This document shows, one piece after another, positions 25,760-34,508 of a DNA stretch of 39,338 nt; position 1 is the first letter of the stretch; the number at the start of each line of letters is the position of its first letter. The notes under the pieces were generated by a model. That model was not told where the DNA came from. It saw nothing but the letters and a program-made list of their open reading frames with translations, and searched no databases. Both the position numbers and the translations under genes were made by a program. Source of the stretch: Polaromonas sp. (GTDB taxonomy: Bacteria; Pseudomonadota; Gammaproteobacteria; Burkholderiales; Burkholderiaceae_C); assembly GCF_012927415.1 (NCBI RefSeq), contig NZ_JABBPF010000052.1, positions 1-39,338 of the forward strand. The letters are read 5' to 3'.

Positions 25760-26806
25760 ATGCCGATCATGTCATCTGACCAGTTGTCGCCGCTGGTGGC
25801 CGATCTCCACCTTTTGACGGTGCTGGCCGTCACCCGCAGCTTTACCGAGACCGCCCGCCGGCTGGGCCTGTCCAAGGCTTCGGCCAGCACACGCATCAGC
25901 GAGCTGGAGCGCACTGCCGGCGTCCTGCTGGTGCGCCGCACCACCCGTTCGGTCGGGCTGACCGAAGCGGGGCAGCAGCTCGTCAACGATATGCAGCCAG
26001 CCTTCAGGCGCATCAGCGATAGCTACACCGCCGCTCGCGACCTGGTTGGGACGCCGCGCGGCCTGATCCGCGTGACCGCACCAGTCGCGCTGGGGCGCCA
26101 GCACTTGGCGCCGTGTGTTGCTGCCTTTTTGTTGCGCTACCCCGACATTCACATTGAGCTGGAGCTGACCGACCGCTTTGTCAACTTGGCCAACGAGGGG
26201 TTTGACCTGGCGATCCGGCATACCAATGCTCCGCCCGAGACGCATGTCGCCTGGGTCCTGTGTGAAACCCGTTCCCGTCTGCTGGCCAGCGCGGACTACC
26301 TGGCGCGGCGCGGCGTGCCGGCGCACCCGGCAGAGCTGGCGGTGCACGACTGCCTGCTTTACCTGCGTGACAGCCACGCCGGCAGCTGGACCTTTGTGCG
26401 CCCGGCGGGGCAGCGGGGAAAACGCCAATCCACGCCTGCAGTTCTGGAGCGGGTCGGCGTGAATGTCGCCGGCTCTCTCAAGGCCAATAACAGCGAAGTG
26501 CTGCGCGACGCCCTGCTGGCCGGCCTCGGCATCGGGCTGCTGCCTGACTTCAGCATGCCATCGCGCGTCATGGGCAACGACAGCACGCCACTCGTCCCGG
26601 TTTTACCCGACTGGCAGGTGCAGGGATTTTTTGGTGAGCGCATTTATGCCCTGCGCCCGTGGTCAGCGCAGGTGCCCAAGGCGATTGGCTGCTTCGTGGA
26701 CCACTTGCGCGAGAGCTTTGCCGGCGGATTTCCCCGTCCGCATGCCGGTCCGCCAGCGGCTGGAGCCGCCGTCATCAAGAGCACGGATAATCTCGCCCAT
26801 GAATAA
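25760..26806 (+). CDS. LysR-type regulator divergent from mmsA
   Basis: LysR-family activator or repressor, 348 residues, longer than usual because of a Pro/Ala-rich tail of about 25 residues. The N-terminal helix-turn-helix reads LHLLTVLAVTRSFTETARRLGLSKASASTRISELERTAG, and the effector domain shows LIRVTAPVALGRQHLAP, EGFDLAIRHTN and LLAGLGIGLLPDF, typical of the CrgA/DsdC-like branch. Starts at 25760 or three codons later at 25769; neither has a strong ribosome-binding site. Divergent from mmsA, so it probably controls it. Its last eight bases overlap the next gene. Confidence 0.92.
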   Translation: MPIMSSDQLSPLVADLHLLTVLAVTRSFTETARRLGLSKASASTRISELERTAGVLLVRRTTRSVGLTEAGQQLVNDMQPAFRRISDSYTAARDLVGTPRGLIRVTAPVALGRQHLAPCVAAFLLRYPDIHIELELTDRFVNLANEGFDLAIRHTNAPPETHVAWVLCETRSRLLASADYLARRGVPAHPAELAVHDCLLYLRDSHAGSWTFVRPAGQRGKRQSTPAVLERVGVNVAGSLKANNSEVLRDALLAGLGIGLLPDFSMPSRVMGNDSTPLVPVLPDWQVQGFFGERIYALRPWSAQVPKAIGCFVDHLRESFAGGFPRPHAGPPAAGAAVIKSTDNLAHE

Positions 26807-27308
26807 TCGATGGAAACCCAACGTCACGGTCGCTGCGGTCATTGAACGGGACTTTGACGGCGTCCGGAAATTTCTGCTGGTCGAGGAAGAAACCCGTGAT
26901 GGCCTGAAGCTCAACAACCCGGCCGGCCACCTGGACCCGGGCGAAAGTCCGGCGCAGGGCTGCACGCGGGAGACGCTGGAGGAAACCGCCTTTCATTTCA
27001 CGCCGACGGCCCTCGTGGGGATCTATTTTTCGCGGTTTGAGCGGGCGCAGGCCGGGCAGGCCGAGTCGCTGGACATCACCTACCTGCGCTTCGCGTTTTC
27101 CGGCGAACTTGGCGAACACGTGGCGGGCCAGCCGCTCGACGAAGGCATTGTGCGCAGCGTATGGCTGAGCGCCGACGAAATCAGGGCTTGCGCCGACATG
27201 CACCGCAGCCCGCTGCTGCTGACCTGCATTGAAGACTATCTGGCCGGCAGCCGCTACCCGCTTGAGCTGATCACAACCGACACCTCCGTTTTGCTATTAA
27301 ATAAATAG
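26799..27308 (+). CDS. nudJ: Nudix hydrolase, NudJ-like phosphatase
   Basis: NudJ-type enzymes hydrolyse thiamine-precursor and nucleoside di/triphosphates. The 169-residue protein resembles E. coli NudJ through its length: KPNVTVAAVIERD, FLLVEEETRDG, NNPAGHLDPGES, and the C-terminal RSPLLLTCIEDYLAGSRYPLEL. The Nudix box GHLDPGESPAQGCTRETLEETA keeps the metal-binding REx2EE core, but the last glycine is alanine. The ATG at 26799 lies inside the 3' end of the LysR gene (eight-base overlap). The final codons come from a copy of the palindromic repeat. In many relatives nudJ sits beside mnmA; here mnmA is 8.2 kb further on. Confidence 0.88.
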   Translation: MNNRWKPNVTVAAVIERDFDGVRKFLLVEEETRDGLKLNNPAGHLDPGESPAQGCTRETLEETAFHFTPTALVGIYFSRFERAQAGQAESLDITYLRFAFSGELGEHVAGQPLDEGIVRSVWLSADEIRACADMHRSPLLLTCIEDYLAGSRYPLELITTDTSVLLLNK

Positions 27309-27309
27309 C
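27286..27309. repeat. Dispersed palindromic repeat, partial copy D at the nudJ 3' end
   Basis: Keeps only the hairpin half: GCTATT-AAATA-AATAGC (27293-27309). It encodes the last residues (LLLNK) and stop of the Nudix protein. Confidence 0.55.
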
Positions 27310-27584
27310 TACTTGTGCCGATAAAACCTGGACCGCAAGCATTTTTTGTCAACAATCCGGACTGGCAGGCCAGCGGCAGCCCCGCTAGCCGGCTTCAGCG
27401 CCTGCCCCTGAGCGCCGCACGCAGGTCTTTCAATGGTCTGCATCGGCTCAGGTTCCCACCCGGCAAGCCACAGGCCGATGAAGCGCATCATTCCACTGCT
27501 ACCGTGAATTGATGCAAGCAATACACCAATGCCTTGAAAAGATGTAACTCACACCGTATCCATGCGTCAACAGCAGGCCGGTCC

Positions 27585-27677
27585 GTGAATGCGGCCAGCC
27601 GTCGCCCGAAAACTGCCGCGTTCCGCCACGGCCACGCTGGCTTCAAGCTGCAGCAGGTCAAAATTGGGACGCACCAT
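27585..27677 (-). pseudogene. LysR-type regulator gene stub (N-terminal 31 codons)
   Basis: From an ATG at 27677 the minus strand reads MVRPNFDLLQLEASVAVAER then GSFRATAGRIHGP, the first helices of a LysR DNA-binding domain, before the homology breaks off and a stop follows within a few codons. The rest of the gene is not recognisable down to the nudJ stop. It is divergent from the tctC stub at 27702, the usual LysR/tctC arrangement. Confidence 0.75.
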
Positions 27678-27701
27678 GAAACAATTCAACCGGAGACAAG
27701 C

Positions 27702-27905
27702 ATAAAGTTCGAACACACCGCCCCGGTCGTCGCTGCAGAAACCATCGGCCGCCCACCTTTGCGCCGAGACAAGTACGCCGTCATGGCGCAGGCCTGGCCT
27801 GAAAACGCCCTCACCGCCGTCGTGCCTAACGCCCCGGGCGGGGCCAACGGCACGATTGCGAACGAATCCGTGGCGCACGGCGCGCCCGATGGCGACGGGT
27901 GGTGG
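27702..27905 (+). pseudogene. TctC (Bug) solute-binding protein gene stub
   Basis: GGAGACAAGC is followed by ATA where a start codon would be expected (27702), then KFEHTAPVVAAETIG and, after a degraded signal region, MAQAWPENALTAVVPNAPGG with ANGTIA, which matches the N-terminus of tripartite-tricarboxylate binding proteins. After a jump the reading continues ESVAHGAPDG (normally about 50 residues later), then unrelated sequence. So the gene has a lost start, an internal deletion and a missing C-terminal two thirds. Confidence 0.75.
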
Positions 27906-27961
27906 CAACAAAAATCAAGGCCGAATGACCGACACCCACCCCTTGACCGGAGCAAATTACC

Positions 27962-28810
27962 ATGAACCTGCAAGACTGGATTGGCCGCAGCGAAACGGCC
28001 GAAGACATCGCCACTGCCACGCCCTACGCCGCACTGTCCGCCACACTCGATCAGCCGGACATACAGCGTCCGCCACCTGGCGCGCCCTTGCCCAGGCTGT
28101 GGCACTGGCTGTATTTTTTACCCATTTATGCACAATCCGACATCGGCGCGGACGGCCATGCCAAACGCGGCGGTTTCATGCCGCCGGTGTCATTGCCACG
28201 CCGCATGTGGGCGGGCAGTGATTTTGCATTCGACGAGCCACTGCTGATTGGTGACCACCTGCGGCGAACGTCGACAATTGCCGACGTGAAGGAGAAGTCG
28301 GGGCGCACCGGCAGCCTGATTTTTGTCAGGGTGCGCCATGAAATCCGTCGCAACGGCGCCCAGGCTATCGCACTGACCGAGCACCACAACATCGTCTACC
28401 GCGCCGCGGCTGCACCGGATGACGTGGTGCCGGCGCCGCAGGCCGCACCCGCCGAATGGGCGTGGGAACGCCGCATCGTGCTCGACGACGTGCTGCTGTT
28501 TCGTTATTCGGCACTGACCTTTAACGGCCACCGCATCCACTACGACCGCCAATATGTGACCGAGGTGGAAGGCTACCCGGGACTCGTCGTGCACGGCCCT
28601 CTGATCGCCACGCTGCTGATGGACCTGTTGCGCCGCCAGCAGCCTGAGGCGAAAGTAGCGCGCTTCGAGTTCAAGGCGGTGCGGCCGACGTTTGACATCA
28701 CGCCGTTTTCAGTCCACGGCCAGCCGTCGGCTGATGGAAAGACCGTGCGCCTGTGGGGCCGCGACCATGAGGGCTGGCTGACCATGGATGCCGTGGCAAC
28801 GCTTTCTTGA
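27962..28810 (+). CDS. FAS1-like dehydratase / MaoC-type hydratase (mesaconyl-CoA hydratase-like)
   Basis: A double-hotdog CoA hydratase of the HTD2/mesaconyl-C4-CoA hydratase type. The 282-residue protein has an N-terminal FAS1-like dehydratase half (RLWHWLYFLPIY, GGFMPPVSLPRRMWAGSDFAF, 47-90) and a C-terminal hotdog with the hydratase motif FNGHRIHYD (187-195, His193 and Asp195) and YPGLVVHGPL (205-214). GGAG lies nine bases before the ATG at 27962. It sits between the tctC and citE stubs, so it seems to be the surviving part of a pathway where a hydratase and a CitE-type lyase would act together on branched dicarboxylyl-CoA. It appears intact. Confidence 0.88.
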   Translation: MNLQDWIGRSETAEDIATATPYAALSATLDQPDIQRPPPGAPLPRLWHWLYFLPIYAQSDIGADGHAKRGGFMPPVSLPRRMWAGSDFAFDEPLLIGDHLRRTSTIADVKEKSGRTGSLIFVRVRHEIRRNGAQAIALTEHHNIVYRAAAAPDDVVPAPQAAPAEWAWERRIVLDDVLLFRYSALTFNGHRIHYDRQYVTEVEGYPGLVVHGPLIATLLMDLLRRQQPEAKVARFEFKAVRPTFDITPFSVHGQPSADGKTVRLWGRDHEGWLTMDAVATLS

Positions 28811-28912
28811 CTCCCGGAAAAGCATCTCCATCGTCACGCTGAAACACCCGATTGCTGCCCACCTTTCGACCCGCCAGTTGGCTGGCATGGGCACAGAAGG
28901 CGCGGCTCGAGC

Positions 28913-29360
28913 ATGACAGCAAGCGAAGCAGTGACTTCCCTTTTTTTCCTCGTAACCGCCCCGAAAATTTTGCCAGGGCGCTGGGCTTGGGCAGAGGCCG
29001 CATCATCATTGATCTACAAGATGCTGCAGCACCCGCCGGGAGGGCCGTTGCACTTGCCGTCATCACGAAATTGTCAGCGAACGCCGGCAAGGAGCGCCGC
29101 ACAATCTGCCTCTGTATCAACGACACCGCGATGGCGTGGCATGGCGAAGACATCGGTTGGTGCAGTTTTGGCGCAAAAATGGGCATTTACCTTTCAAGTT
29201 GCGGCGATACGACGCGCTGCCATTTCTCCCAGCGACCAGGAACCGCCCTGGGCGCGGCGCGTTCTGCCTTTTTGGGGGGTGACTCCCCCGGTGGCGCGAT
29301 ACAGGTGGGCGGCGAGACGGCAGGCCGTTCGGTCGTCCCGAAAGCCGGACGCATCGCAGC
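28913..29360 (+). pseudogene. CitE-type (HpcH/HpaI) lyase gene stub
   Basis: An ATG at 28913 opens MTASEAVTSLFFLV in one frame; after a frame change near the run of T and C at 28938-28952 the text continues PRNRPENFARALGLGRGR, IIIDLQDAAAPAGRAVA and CINDTAMAWHGEDI, matching FVPGNRPERFAKAL...VILDLEDAVAP...RINA..TPWH of CitE-family lyases as I recall them. Homology is good to about 29150. Further on RSVVPKAGRIAAL (about 29330-29370) may be a remnant of the VMLPKAESA segment, but this is weak. The gene is cut to about a third of its length, frameshifted, and abuts the next gene. Confidence 0.75.
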
Positions 29361-29420
29361 CCTTCGGCAATCAGGCGAACCGATAAATTTCATCCAGAAA
29401 CAACCCAGGGAAGAAGCTTC

Positions 29421-30770
29421 ATGTCCGCAACCATCATTGATTCCAGAATATTCGGCGACATGTTCAGTGACGCCAAAATGCGCCACGTCTGGTCCGACGA
29501 AAACCGCACCGCCAAATACCTCGATATCGAGCGCGCGCTGGCCAAGGTGCAGGGCGAGCTGGGCCTGATCCCGCAAGAAGCGGCTGACGAAATTGTCAAG
29601 CATTGCAACATCGAGCAGATCGACTGGATCGCGCTCAAGGTCAAAACCGAACAGATCGGCTATCCCATCATTGCCGTGATCAACCAGATCAACGCGCAGT
29701 GCAAGGACCATCTCGGCGAATACTGCCACTGGGGCGCAACCACGCAGGACATCACCGACACGGCCGCCGTTCTGCAAATCCGGGAAGGTCTGGCGCTGGT
29801 GGAAGAAGACCTGAAGGACATTTCCGCCTCCCTGGCAAAGCTGGCCCGCGAGCACCGTAACACGCCCATCATCGGTCGCAGCAACCTGCAGCAGGCCACG
29901 CCGATCACCTTCGGCTACAAGATGGCCAGCATTCTCGCCGGCATCGAACGCCACCGCGAACGGCTCGATCAGCTAAAAGCCCGCGTGCTGGTCGGCGAAT
30001 TCGGTGGTGCGTCGGGAACGCTGTCGTCCCTGGAGACTGGCGCCATGGCAACGCAGGCCGGGCTGATGAAAGAGCTGGGTCTCGGCCAGCCGCTGATTTC
30101 GTGGCACACAGTGCGCGACAACTTTGCAGAAGTCGGTGCGTTTTTGGGGCTGGTCGGCGGCTCGCTCGGCAAGATCGCGATGGACGTGAAGCTGCTGATG
30201 CAAACCGAAGTCGCCGAGGTGTTTGAACCTTTTGCGCCCGGACGCGGTTCATCGTCCACCATGCCACAAAAGCGCAACCCGGTTTCCTGTCTGTACATCC
30301 ACGCCAACATTTCGGTGGTGCGCCAATTGGCTGCCTCGCTGATGGACGCCATGGTGGCTGACCACGAACGCTCCACCGGCCCGTGGGAAATCGAATGGGT
30401 TGCCATGCCGGAAATTTTCTGCCTGATGTCTGGCGCGCTCAAGCAGACTAGATTCATCCTCAGCGGACTGCAAGTCGATGCGGCGCAGATGCGTCGCAAC
30501 ATCGACATGACGCACGGCCTGGTGATGTCCGAGGCCGTGATGATGGGCCTGGGCCCCTACATGGGCCGCGCATATGCGCACGATTTGGTTTATGACATCT
30601 GCCGGGATGCGCTGAAGCAGAAGCGTCCACTGATTGATCTGCTGGTCGAGCATCCCGAAATCAACAAACACGTCACGCGCGAGCAACTGGCTTCTTTTTG
30701 TGACCCCTTGAACAACCTCGGGCAGGCCGGCGTGATGGTGGACCGGGTGCTGGCCAGCCTGAAGCACTAA
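29421..30770 (+). CDS. Fumarase/aspartase-superfamily lyase (adenylosuccinate lyase / carboxymuconate cycloisomerase-like)
   Basis: A 449-residue member of the class-II fumarase/aspartase superfamily. It shows HWGATTQDITDT (103-114) and the superfamily signature GRGSSSTMPQKRNPV (about 274-287), plus GRSNLQQATPITFG (152-165). Automatic annotation would probably say purB, but the histidine of the usual GRTH motif is Asn155 here, the signature has Q for H in MPHKRNP, and the block HTVRDNFAEVGAFLGLVGGSLGKIA resembles carboxymuconate cycloisomerases. GAAG precedes the ATG. It follows the decayed hydratase/citE cluster on the same strand, so a role in organic-acid breakdown or addition of an amine to a fumarate-like acid is more likely than purine synthesis. 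True substrate unknown. Confidence 0.8.
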   Translation: MSATIIDSRIFGDMFSDAKMRHVWSDENRTAKYLDIERALAKVQGELGLIPQEAADEIVKHCNIEQIDWIALKVKTEQIGYPIIAVINQINAQCKDHLGEYCHWGATTQDITDTAAVLQIREGLALVEEDLKDISASLAKLAREHRNTPIIGRSNLQQATPITFGYKMASILAGIERHRERLDQLKARVLVGEFGGASGTLSSLETGAMATQAGLMKELGLGQPLISWHTVRDNFAEVGAFLGLVGGSLGKIAMDVKLLMQTEVAEVFEPFAPGRGSSSTMPQKRNPVSCLYIHANISVVRQLAASLMDAMVADHERSTGPWEIEWVAMPEIFCLMSGALKQTRFILSGLQVDAAQMRRNIDMTHGLVMSEAVMMGLGPYMGRAYAHDLVYDICRDALKQKRPLIDLLVEHPEINKHVTREQLASFCDPLNNLGQAGVMVDRVLASLKH

Positions 30771-30826
30771 TGGGCCGACAGACAGACGGCGATGCATTGC
30801 TCCTGGACGCCAGCGCTTGGCGGGCC

Positions 30827-30852
30827 GAAGATTTCAATCAGCCGAAATCTTC
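30827..30852. terminator. Bidirectional hairpin between the lyase and tctC genes
   Basis: GAAGATTTC (30827-30835) pairs perfectly with GAAATCTTC (30844-30852) over an eight-base loop. It spans the tctC stop in the convergent gap. No long T-run on either side. Confidence 0.5.
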
Positions 30853-31811
30853 CGTTCCCGAACGATGCGTCCCCATGTCAAGGATTCACTGGCCATAAAG
30901 CGGGCCAGTTCGTCGCGTGTGCCGGGCATGGGAACCAGGCCGTGCTTGTTCAGCTGTTCGCGTACCTCGGGCGTATTCAGCACCTTGACCAGCTCCAGGT
31001 TCCAGCGCTCCAGCAATGGCCTGGGCGTTTTGCTGGAGGCCACAAAGGCATACCAGTTGGTCGCATTGAAGCCCGGGTAGCCTGACTCGGCAATGGTCGG
31101 CACATTGGGCATGAAGGCGGGCCGGGTCAAGCCGGTAGTGGCCAGCGCGATCAGCTTGCCCGACTCGATGTGCGGGCCGGCTGTTGCCGGGGTCGAATAG
31201 TAGGAAGCCACCCGGCCGCCCAGCAAGTCCTGCAGCGCGGGCGCGCCGCCCTTGTAGGGAATATGCACCGTCTCTATCCCGGCCCGGTCATTGAACAGTT
31301 CACCAGCCAGGTGCGAGGCAGACCCGGCGCCGGTGGACGCGAAGTCGAGGCTCCCGGGCTTCTTTTTGGCCAGCGCAACATACTCGGCCAGCGTCTTGAC
31401 GCCAACACCGCTGTGCACGACCAGCACATTCGGAAAGTTAACGCCCATGGTGATGGGCGCCAGGTCGCGCACCGGGTCGTAGCCCAGCTTCATCATGTGC
31501 GGCGCAATCGTCAGCGGGCCGACCGAGCCAAACAACAGCGTCGCGCCATCGCCCGCAGCGTTGACGACGAACTGGTGGGCAATGTTGCCGCCGGCGCCGG
31601 GCTTGTTGTCAACCAGCACGGTCTGGCCAATGTTTTCACCCAGCTTTTTGGCGATCAGGCGGGCCGCTGTGTCAGCCGCGCCTCCGGCGGCAAAGCCCAC
31701 CACCAGGCTGACCGGCTTCTTGGGCGGAAAGTCTTGCGCATGGCCTGGCGCGGTGAAGGCGGGCAGCAAGACCAGCGCGGTGCAAGCCTGAAGCAGTTGG
31801 CGTTTTTTCAT
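30834..31811 (-). CDS. tctC: Tripartite tricarboxylate transporter substrate-binding protein (TctC/Bug family)
   Basis: Periplasmic receptor for carboxylates. The 325-residue precursor has a signal peptide (MKKRQLLQACTALVLLPAFTAPGHA) and the family pattern KKPVSLVVGFAAGGAADTAARLIAKKLGE, VDNKPGAGGNIA, HIPYKGGAPALQDLLGGRV and MPNVPTIAESGYPGF. Length is normal. It is the last gene of the LysR-tcuA-tcuB unit, 26 bases after tcuB, so its ligand is probably the tricarballylate- or citrate-like acid oxidised by TcuA. No TctA/TctB membrane genes are in the window, so it must share a transporter encoded elsewhere or act as a sensor. Confidence 0.94.
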   Translation of the reverse strand: MKKRQLLQACTALVLLPAFTAPGHAQDFPPKKPVSLVVGFAAGGAADTAARLIAKKLGENIGQTVLVDNKPGAGGNIAHQFVVNAAGDGATLLFGSVGPLTIAPHMMKLGYDPVRDLAPITMGVNFPNVLVVHSGVGVKTLAEYVALAKKKPGSLDFASTGAGSASHLAGELFNDRAGIETVHIPYKGGAPALQDLLGGRVASYYSTPATAGPHIESGKLIALATTGLTRPAFMPNVPTIAESGYPGFNATNWYAFVASSKTPRPLLERWNLELVKVLNTPEVREQLNKHGLVPMPGTRDELARFMASESLTWGRIVRERKISAD

Positions 31812-31837
31812 GGTTTCCCCTTTTTATTGTCGGCAAA

Positions 31838-33031
31838 TCAATCGGCACCCAGCCCCACAGGATTGGGCTGGCGTTTTTCCACCGCATGGCGCAGTAAGGA
31901 GGCGGTGCGGAAAATACCGTGGGCAAACTTGCCGGGAGGCAGCGTGGCGAACAGCGCCATCACCACACCCAGATGCATCGCCAGCAGCGCGGGCAAGGCC
32001 TCGCTGCCGCGCGCGAGCCACAGCGCCAGGCCAGTCAGGCTGGTGAAAAACAGCAGCGCAATAAAGCCCAAGTCCATGGGTTTTTGGGCGCGCACGCCTT
32101 GCTGTGGGTCGCGCCGCAGGTTCAATCTGAACAACGCCGCAGTGCCCAGCAATAGGCTCACACCACCGACTGCGCCCAGCAGCTTGGGCAGGCTCGGCAA
32201 ATCGTAGGGCGCTGTCCAGCCCAACGCGTAGTGGTAAACGGTTGCCAAACTGGTCGCGGCAAAGCACAGCATGAAGCCGTAAAAGGTGAGGTGGTGAGCG
32301 CGCTGGCGTGACAAGCTGTAGGCGTCGCCTTCGTTGTTGCAGCCTTCGCCATGCCCGCCGCCCAAGTATTTGAGCCGCAGTACGTCATGCGTTGCCTCGG
32401 CGGCGGCGGACCGGCTCACAGGCTGGTTTGACGTGGCCGGCGTGACATCGCGCCAGAACCGCCGAACGCCCAGACTCAAGGCCAACACCGCCCAGAGAAA
32501 CACCGGCGCAAACATGGCGACCAGCAGGTTGTGCGGAAACAGGTTGTAGAAGTTACCCTGCAGATCGCCGCCCCACAGCGTGCCGTTGAGCGCCAGCGCC
32601 AGCAACAAAAATATCGCCAGCCCGGCAGCCAGAGCCAGGGTCAAGGTCAAGCCGTTTCGCTGGTAAAGCTTGCCCAAAGCGGCAGGCCAGGCGTAGTCCA
32701 CATAGGTCTGCACTCGCACCAGCGCCATGGCTTGAGGCACATTGACGGCAAACTCGTGCGGCGGCGCGTACTGGCAGGCATGCAGGCAGGCACCGCAGTT
32801 ATGGCACAGATTGGCCAGGTAGTGAATGTCTGCCTTGCCGAACTCAAGCCGCCGCGTCATGGCCGGAAACACCGCACAAAAACCTTCGCAGTAACGGCAG
32901 GCGTTGCAGATCTGCATCTGGCGCGCCACTTCGGCCTCGGGTGCGCTTAAAGCACTCAAGGCCAGACCCGCCACCACATCACCATTGGCCAATGCCACCG
33001 CATCGCGGGTTAAGGCCTCAAGCTGCTGCAT
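31838..33031 (-). CDS. tcuB: Tricarballylate utilisation protein TcuB (CitB-type iron-sulphur membrane protein)
   Basis: TcuB re-oxidises the FADH2 of TcuA and passes electrons to the quinone pool. The 397-residue protein has two cysteine clusters near the N-terminus, [11 protein letters not shown] (about 42-52) and [11 protein letters not shown] (about 76-86), for iron-sulphur centres, followed by about six hydrophobic helices (for example [19 protein letters not shown]) with histidines that could bind haem. I chose the ATG at 33031 because AGGAG precedes it by seven bases; it overlaps the end of tcuA by 14 bases. Its frame is open further upstream but without support. Confidence 0.92.
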   Translation of the reverse strand: MQQLEALTRDAVALANGDVVAGLALSALSAPEAEVARQMQICNACRYCEGFCAVFPAMTRRLEFGKADIHYLANLCHNCGACLHACQYAPPHEFAVNVPQAMALVRVQTYVDYAWPAALGKLYQRNGLTLTLALAAGLAIFLLLALALNGTLWGGDLQGNFYNLFPHNLLVAMFAPVFLWAVLALSLGVRRFWRDVTPATSNQPVSRSAAAEATHDVLRLKYLGGGHGEGCNNEGDAYSLSRQRAHHLTFYGFMLCFAATSLATVYHYALGWTAPYDLPSLPKLLGAVGGVSLLLGTAALFRLNLRRDPQQGVRAQKPMDLGFIALLFFTSLTGLALWLARGSEALPALLAMHLGVVMALFATLPPGKFAHGIFRTASLLRHAVEKRQPNPVGLGAD

Positions 33032-34427
33032 GAATTGCTCCTGATTCAATAGCTGCCTGGGCAGATTGCGCACCGGCTATGCGGCCAAAAGCTGTACCAA
33101 TCGACATTCCGACACCGGCCGTGTAGCCCTTGCCCAGTACGTTACCGGCCATCATTTCGCCGGCCACAAACATGTTATGGCTCGGCACACCGCCAAAAAA
33201 CACGGCTGTCGTTGCATCGGTTTTCAGGCTCAGATAAGTGAAGGTCACGCCGGGTTTGAGGGCGTAGCCGTAAAACGGTCCCTTGTCCACCGGCCGCGCC
33301 CAATGCGTCTTGGCAGGCACCAGCTGGTCGGTGTGGCAGTCGTCAAGCACTGTGTGGTCGAAGCTTCCGACGCGGCAGGCGGCGTTGTAATTGTTCAGGG
33401 TCTGCATGAATGAGCACTCATCGAGTCCAAGCTTTTGCGCCAGCTCGGGCAGCGAATCAGCCCGGGTGCCGGGAAACACCGGCGGCATGAAGCGGCCTGC
33501 GGCCTTGGCGTCAATGATCGAATAAGCCACTTGCCCCGGCTGCTGCGCCACCAGCCGGCCCCAGATGGCATAGCGCTTGGGCCAAAAGTCTTCGCCCTCG
33601 TCGTAAAAACGCTGGCCTTCGCGGTTGACCACCACGCCGAGCGAGACGCAGTCAATGCGCGTGCAGATGCCGCCGTCATACAGCGGTGCGCGTGCATCAA
33701 TCGCTACCATGTGCGCCTGGGTCGGGTCGCCAATCGTGTCTGCGCCGGCGTCAAGCAAATGTTTGAGCACCACGCCCCGGTTGAAACGGGTGCCGCGAAT
33801 CGCAAAATTATCGGACGGCCATTCACCGCGCTCGTTTTGCCCCCAGGCTTCGCGCAGCCATTCGCGGTTGGACTCGAAGCCGCCAGCCGCCAGCACGCAG
33901 GCTTTGGCGGTGATGCGCTTAGCGCCCACCCAGGCTGCCACAAAGCGGCCATCTTCCAGCTCCAGCCGGTCCACCGGGCTGTCGTAGCGAATCTTGACGC
34001 CGAGCTTTTCTGCGCTGCGGTAATACGCGTTGACCAGCGCTTTGCCGCCGCCCATGAAAAAGGCATTGGTGCGGCTCAGGTGCAAGGTGCCTGACAGCGA
34101 GGGCTGAAAATGCACGCCATGCTGGCGCATCCAGTCGCGGCAGTCGCTGGAGGCGCGAATCGTCAGCCGCGCCAGCGCTTCGTTGGTCTGCCCGCCTGTG
34201 ACCTTGAGCAGGTCTTGCCAGAACTCTTCTTCCGAGTAAGCGCCCGTCAACACATCCTGCGGTGCATCGTGCATGCAGCGCAGGTTGCGCGTGTGGCCCG
34301 AGTTGCCGCCGCGCCATTCGCGCGGTGCGGCTTCCAGCAGCAACACGCTCGCGCCCGCCTCGCGCGCCGTCAAGGCCGCGCACAAGGCTGCATTGCCGCC
34401 TCCGATCACCAGCACATCCACCGTCAC
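33018..34427 (-). CDS. tcuA: FAD-dependent tricarballylate dehydrogenase TcuA
   Basis: TcuA oxidises tricarballylate to cis-aconitate in Salmonella; this protein shows the same fold. From the GTG at 34427 it is 469 residues: FAD-binding [23 protein letters not shown] at the N-terminus, then [22 protein letters not shown], the FAD/substrate domain with [21 protein letters not shown], and C-terminal [17 protein letters not shown] and [13 protein letters not shown] typical of fumarate-reductase-like flavoproteins. GAGG lies five bases before this GTG; another GTG ten codons upstream has none. It overlaps tcuB by 14 bases and follows the LysR gene. Related flavoproteins act on other acids, so tricarballylate is likely rather than proven. 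Confidence 0.9.
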   Translation of the reverse strand: MTVDVLVIGGGNAALCAALTAREAGASVLLLEAAPREWRGGNSGHTRNLRCMHDAPQDVLTGAYSEEEFWQDLLKVTGGQTNEALARLTIRASSDCRDWMRQHGVHFQPSLSGTLHLSRTNAFFMGGGKALVNAYYRSAEKLGVKIRYDSPVDRLELEDGRFVAAWVGAKRITAKACVLAAGGFESNREWLREAWGQNERGEWPSDNFAIRGTRFNRGVVLKHLLDAGADTIGDPTQAHMVAIDARAPLYDGGICTRIDCVSLGVVVNREGQRFYDEGEDFWPKRYAIWGRLVAQQPGQVAYSIIDAKAAGRFMPPVFPGTRADSLPELAQKLGLDECSFMQTLNNYNAACRVGSFDHTVLDDCHTDQLVPAKTHWARPVDKGPFYGYALKPGVTFTYLSLKTDATTAVFFGGVPSHNMFVAGEMMAGNVLGKGYTAGVGMSIGTAFGRIAGAQSAQAAIESGAIHAAA

Positions 34428-34508
34428 AGTCGCCTCTTTTTTGGTCAGAATGGGCACACTTTAGGCCGCTGCGCTTCAAAGCGTAAGGCCCGCGAAGCGA
34501 TGGGGCCA

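Noticed and set aside
27309-27521. 70-codon minus-strand reading frame after nudJ as the C-terminal end of the lost LysR gene
   Set aside because: No convincing match to a LysR effector domain; composition is biased and the start has no support.
28698-29186. 162-codon minus-strand reading frame across the hydratase end
   Set aside because: Overlaps the hydratase gene and the citE stub on the opposite strand and has no recognisable motif.
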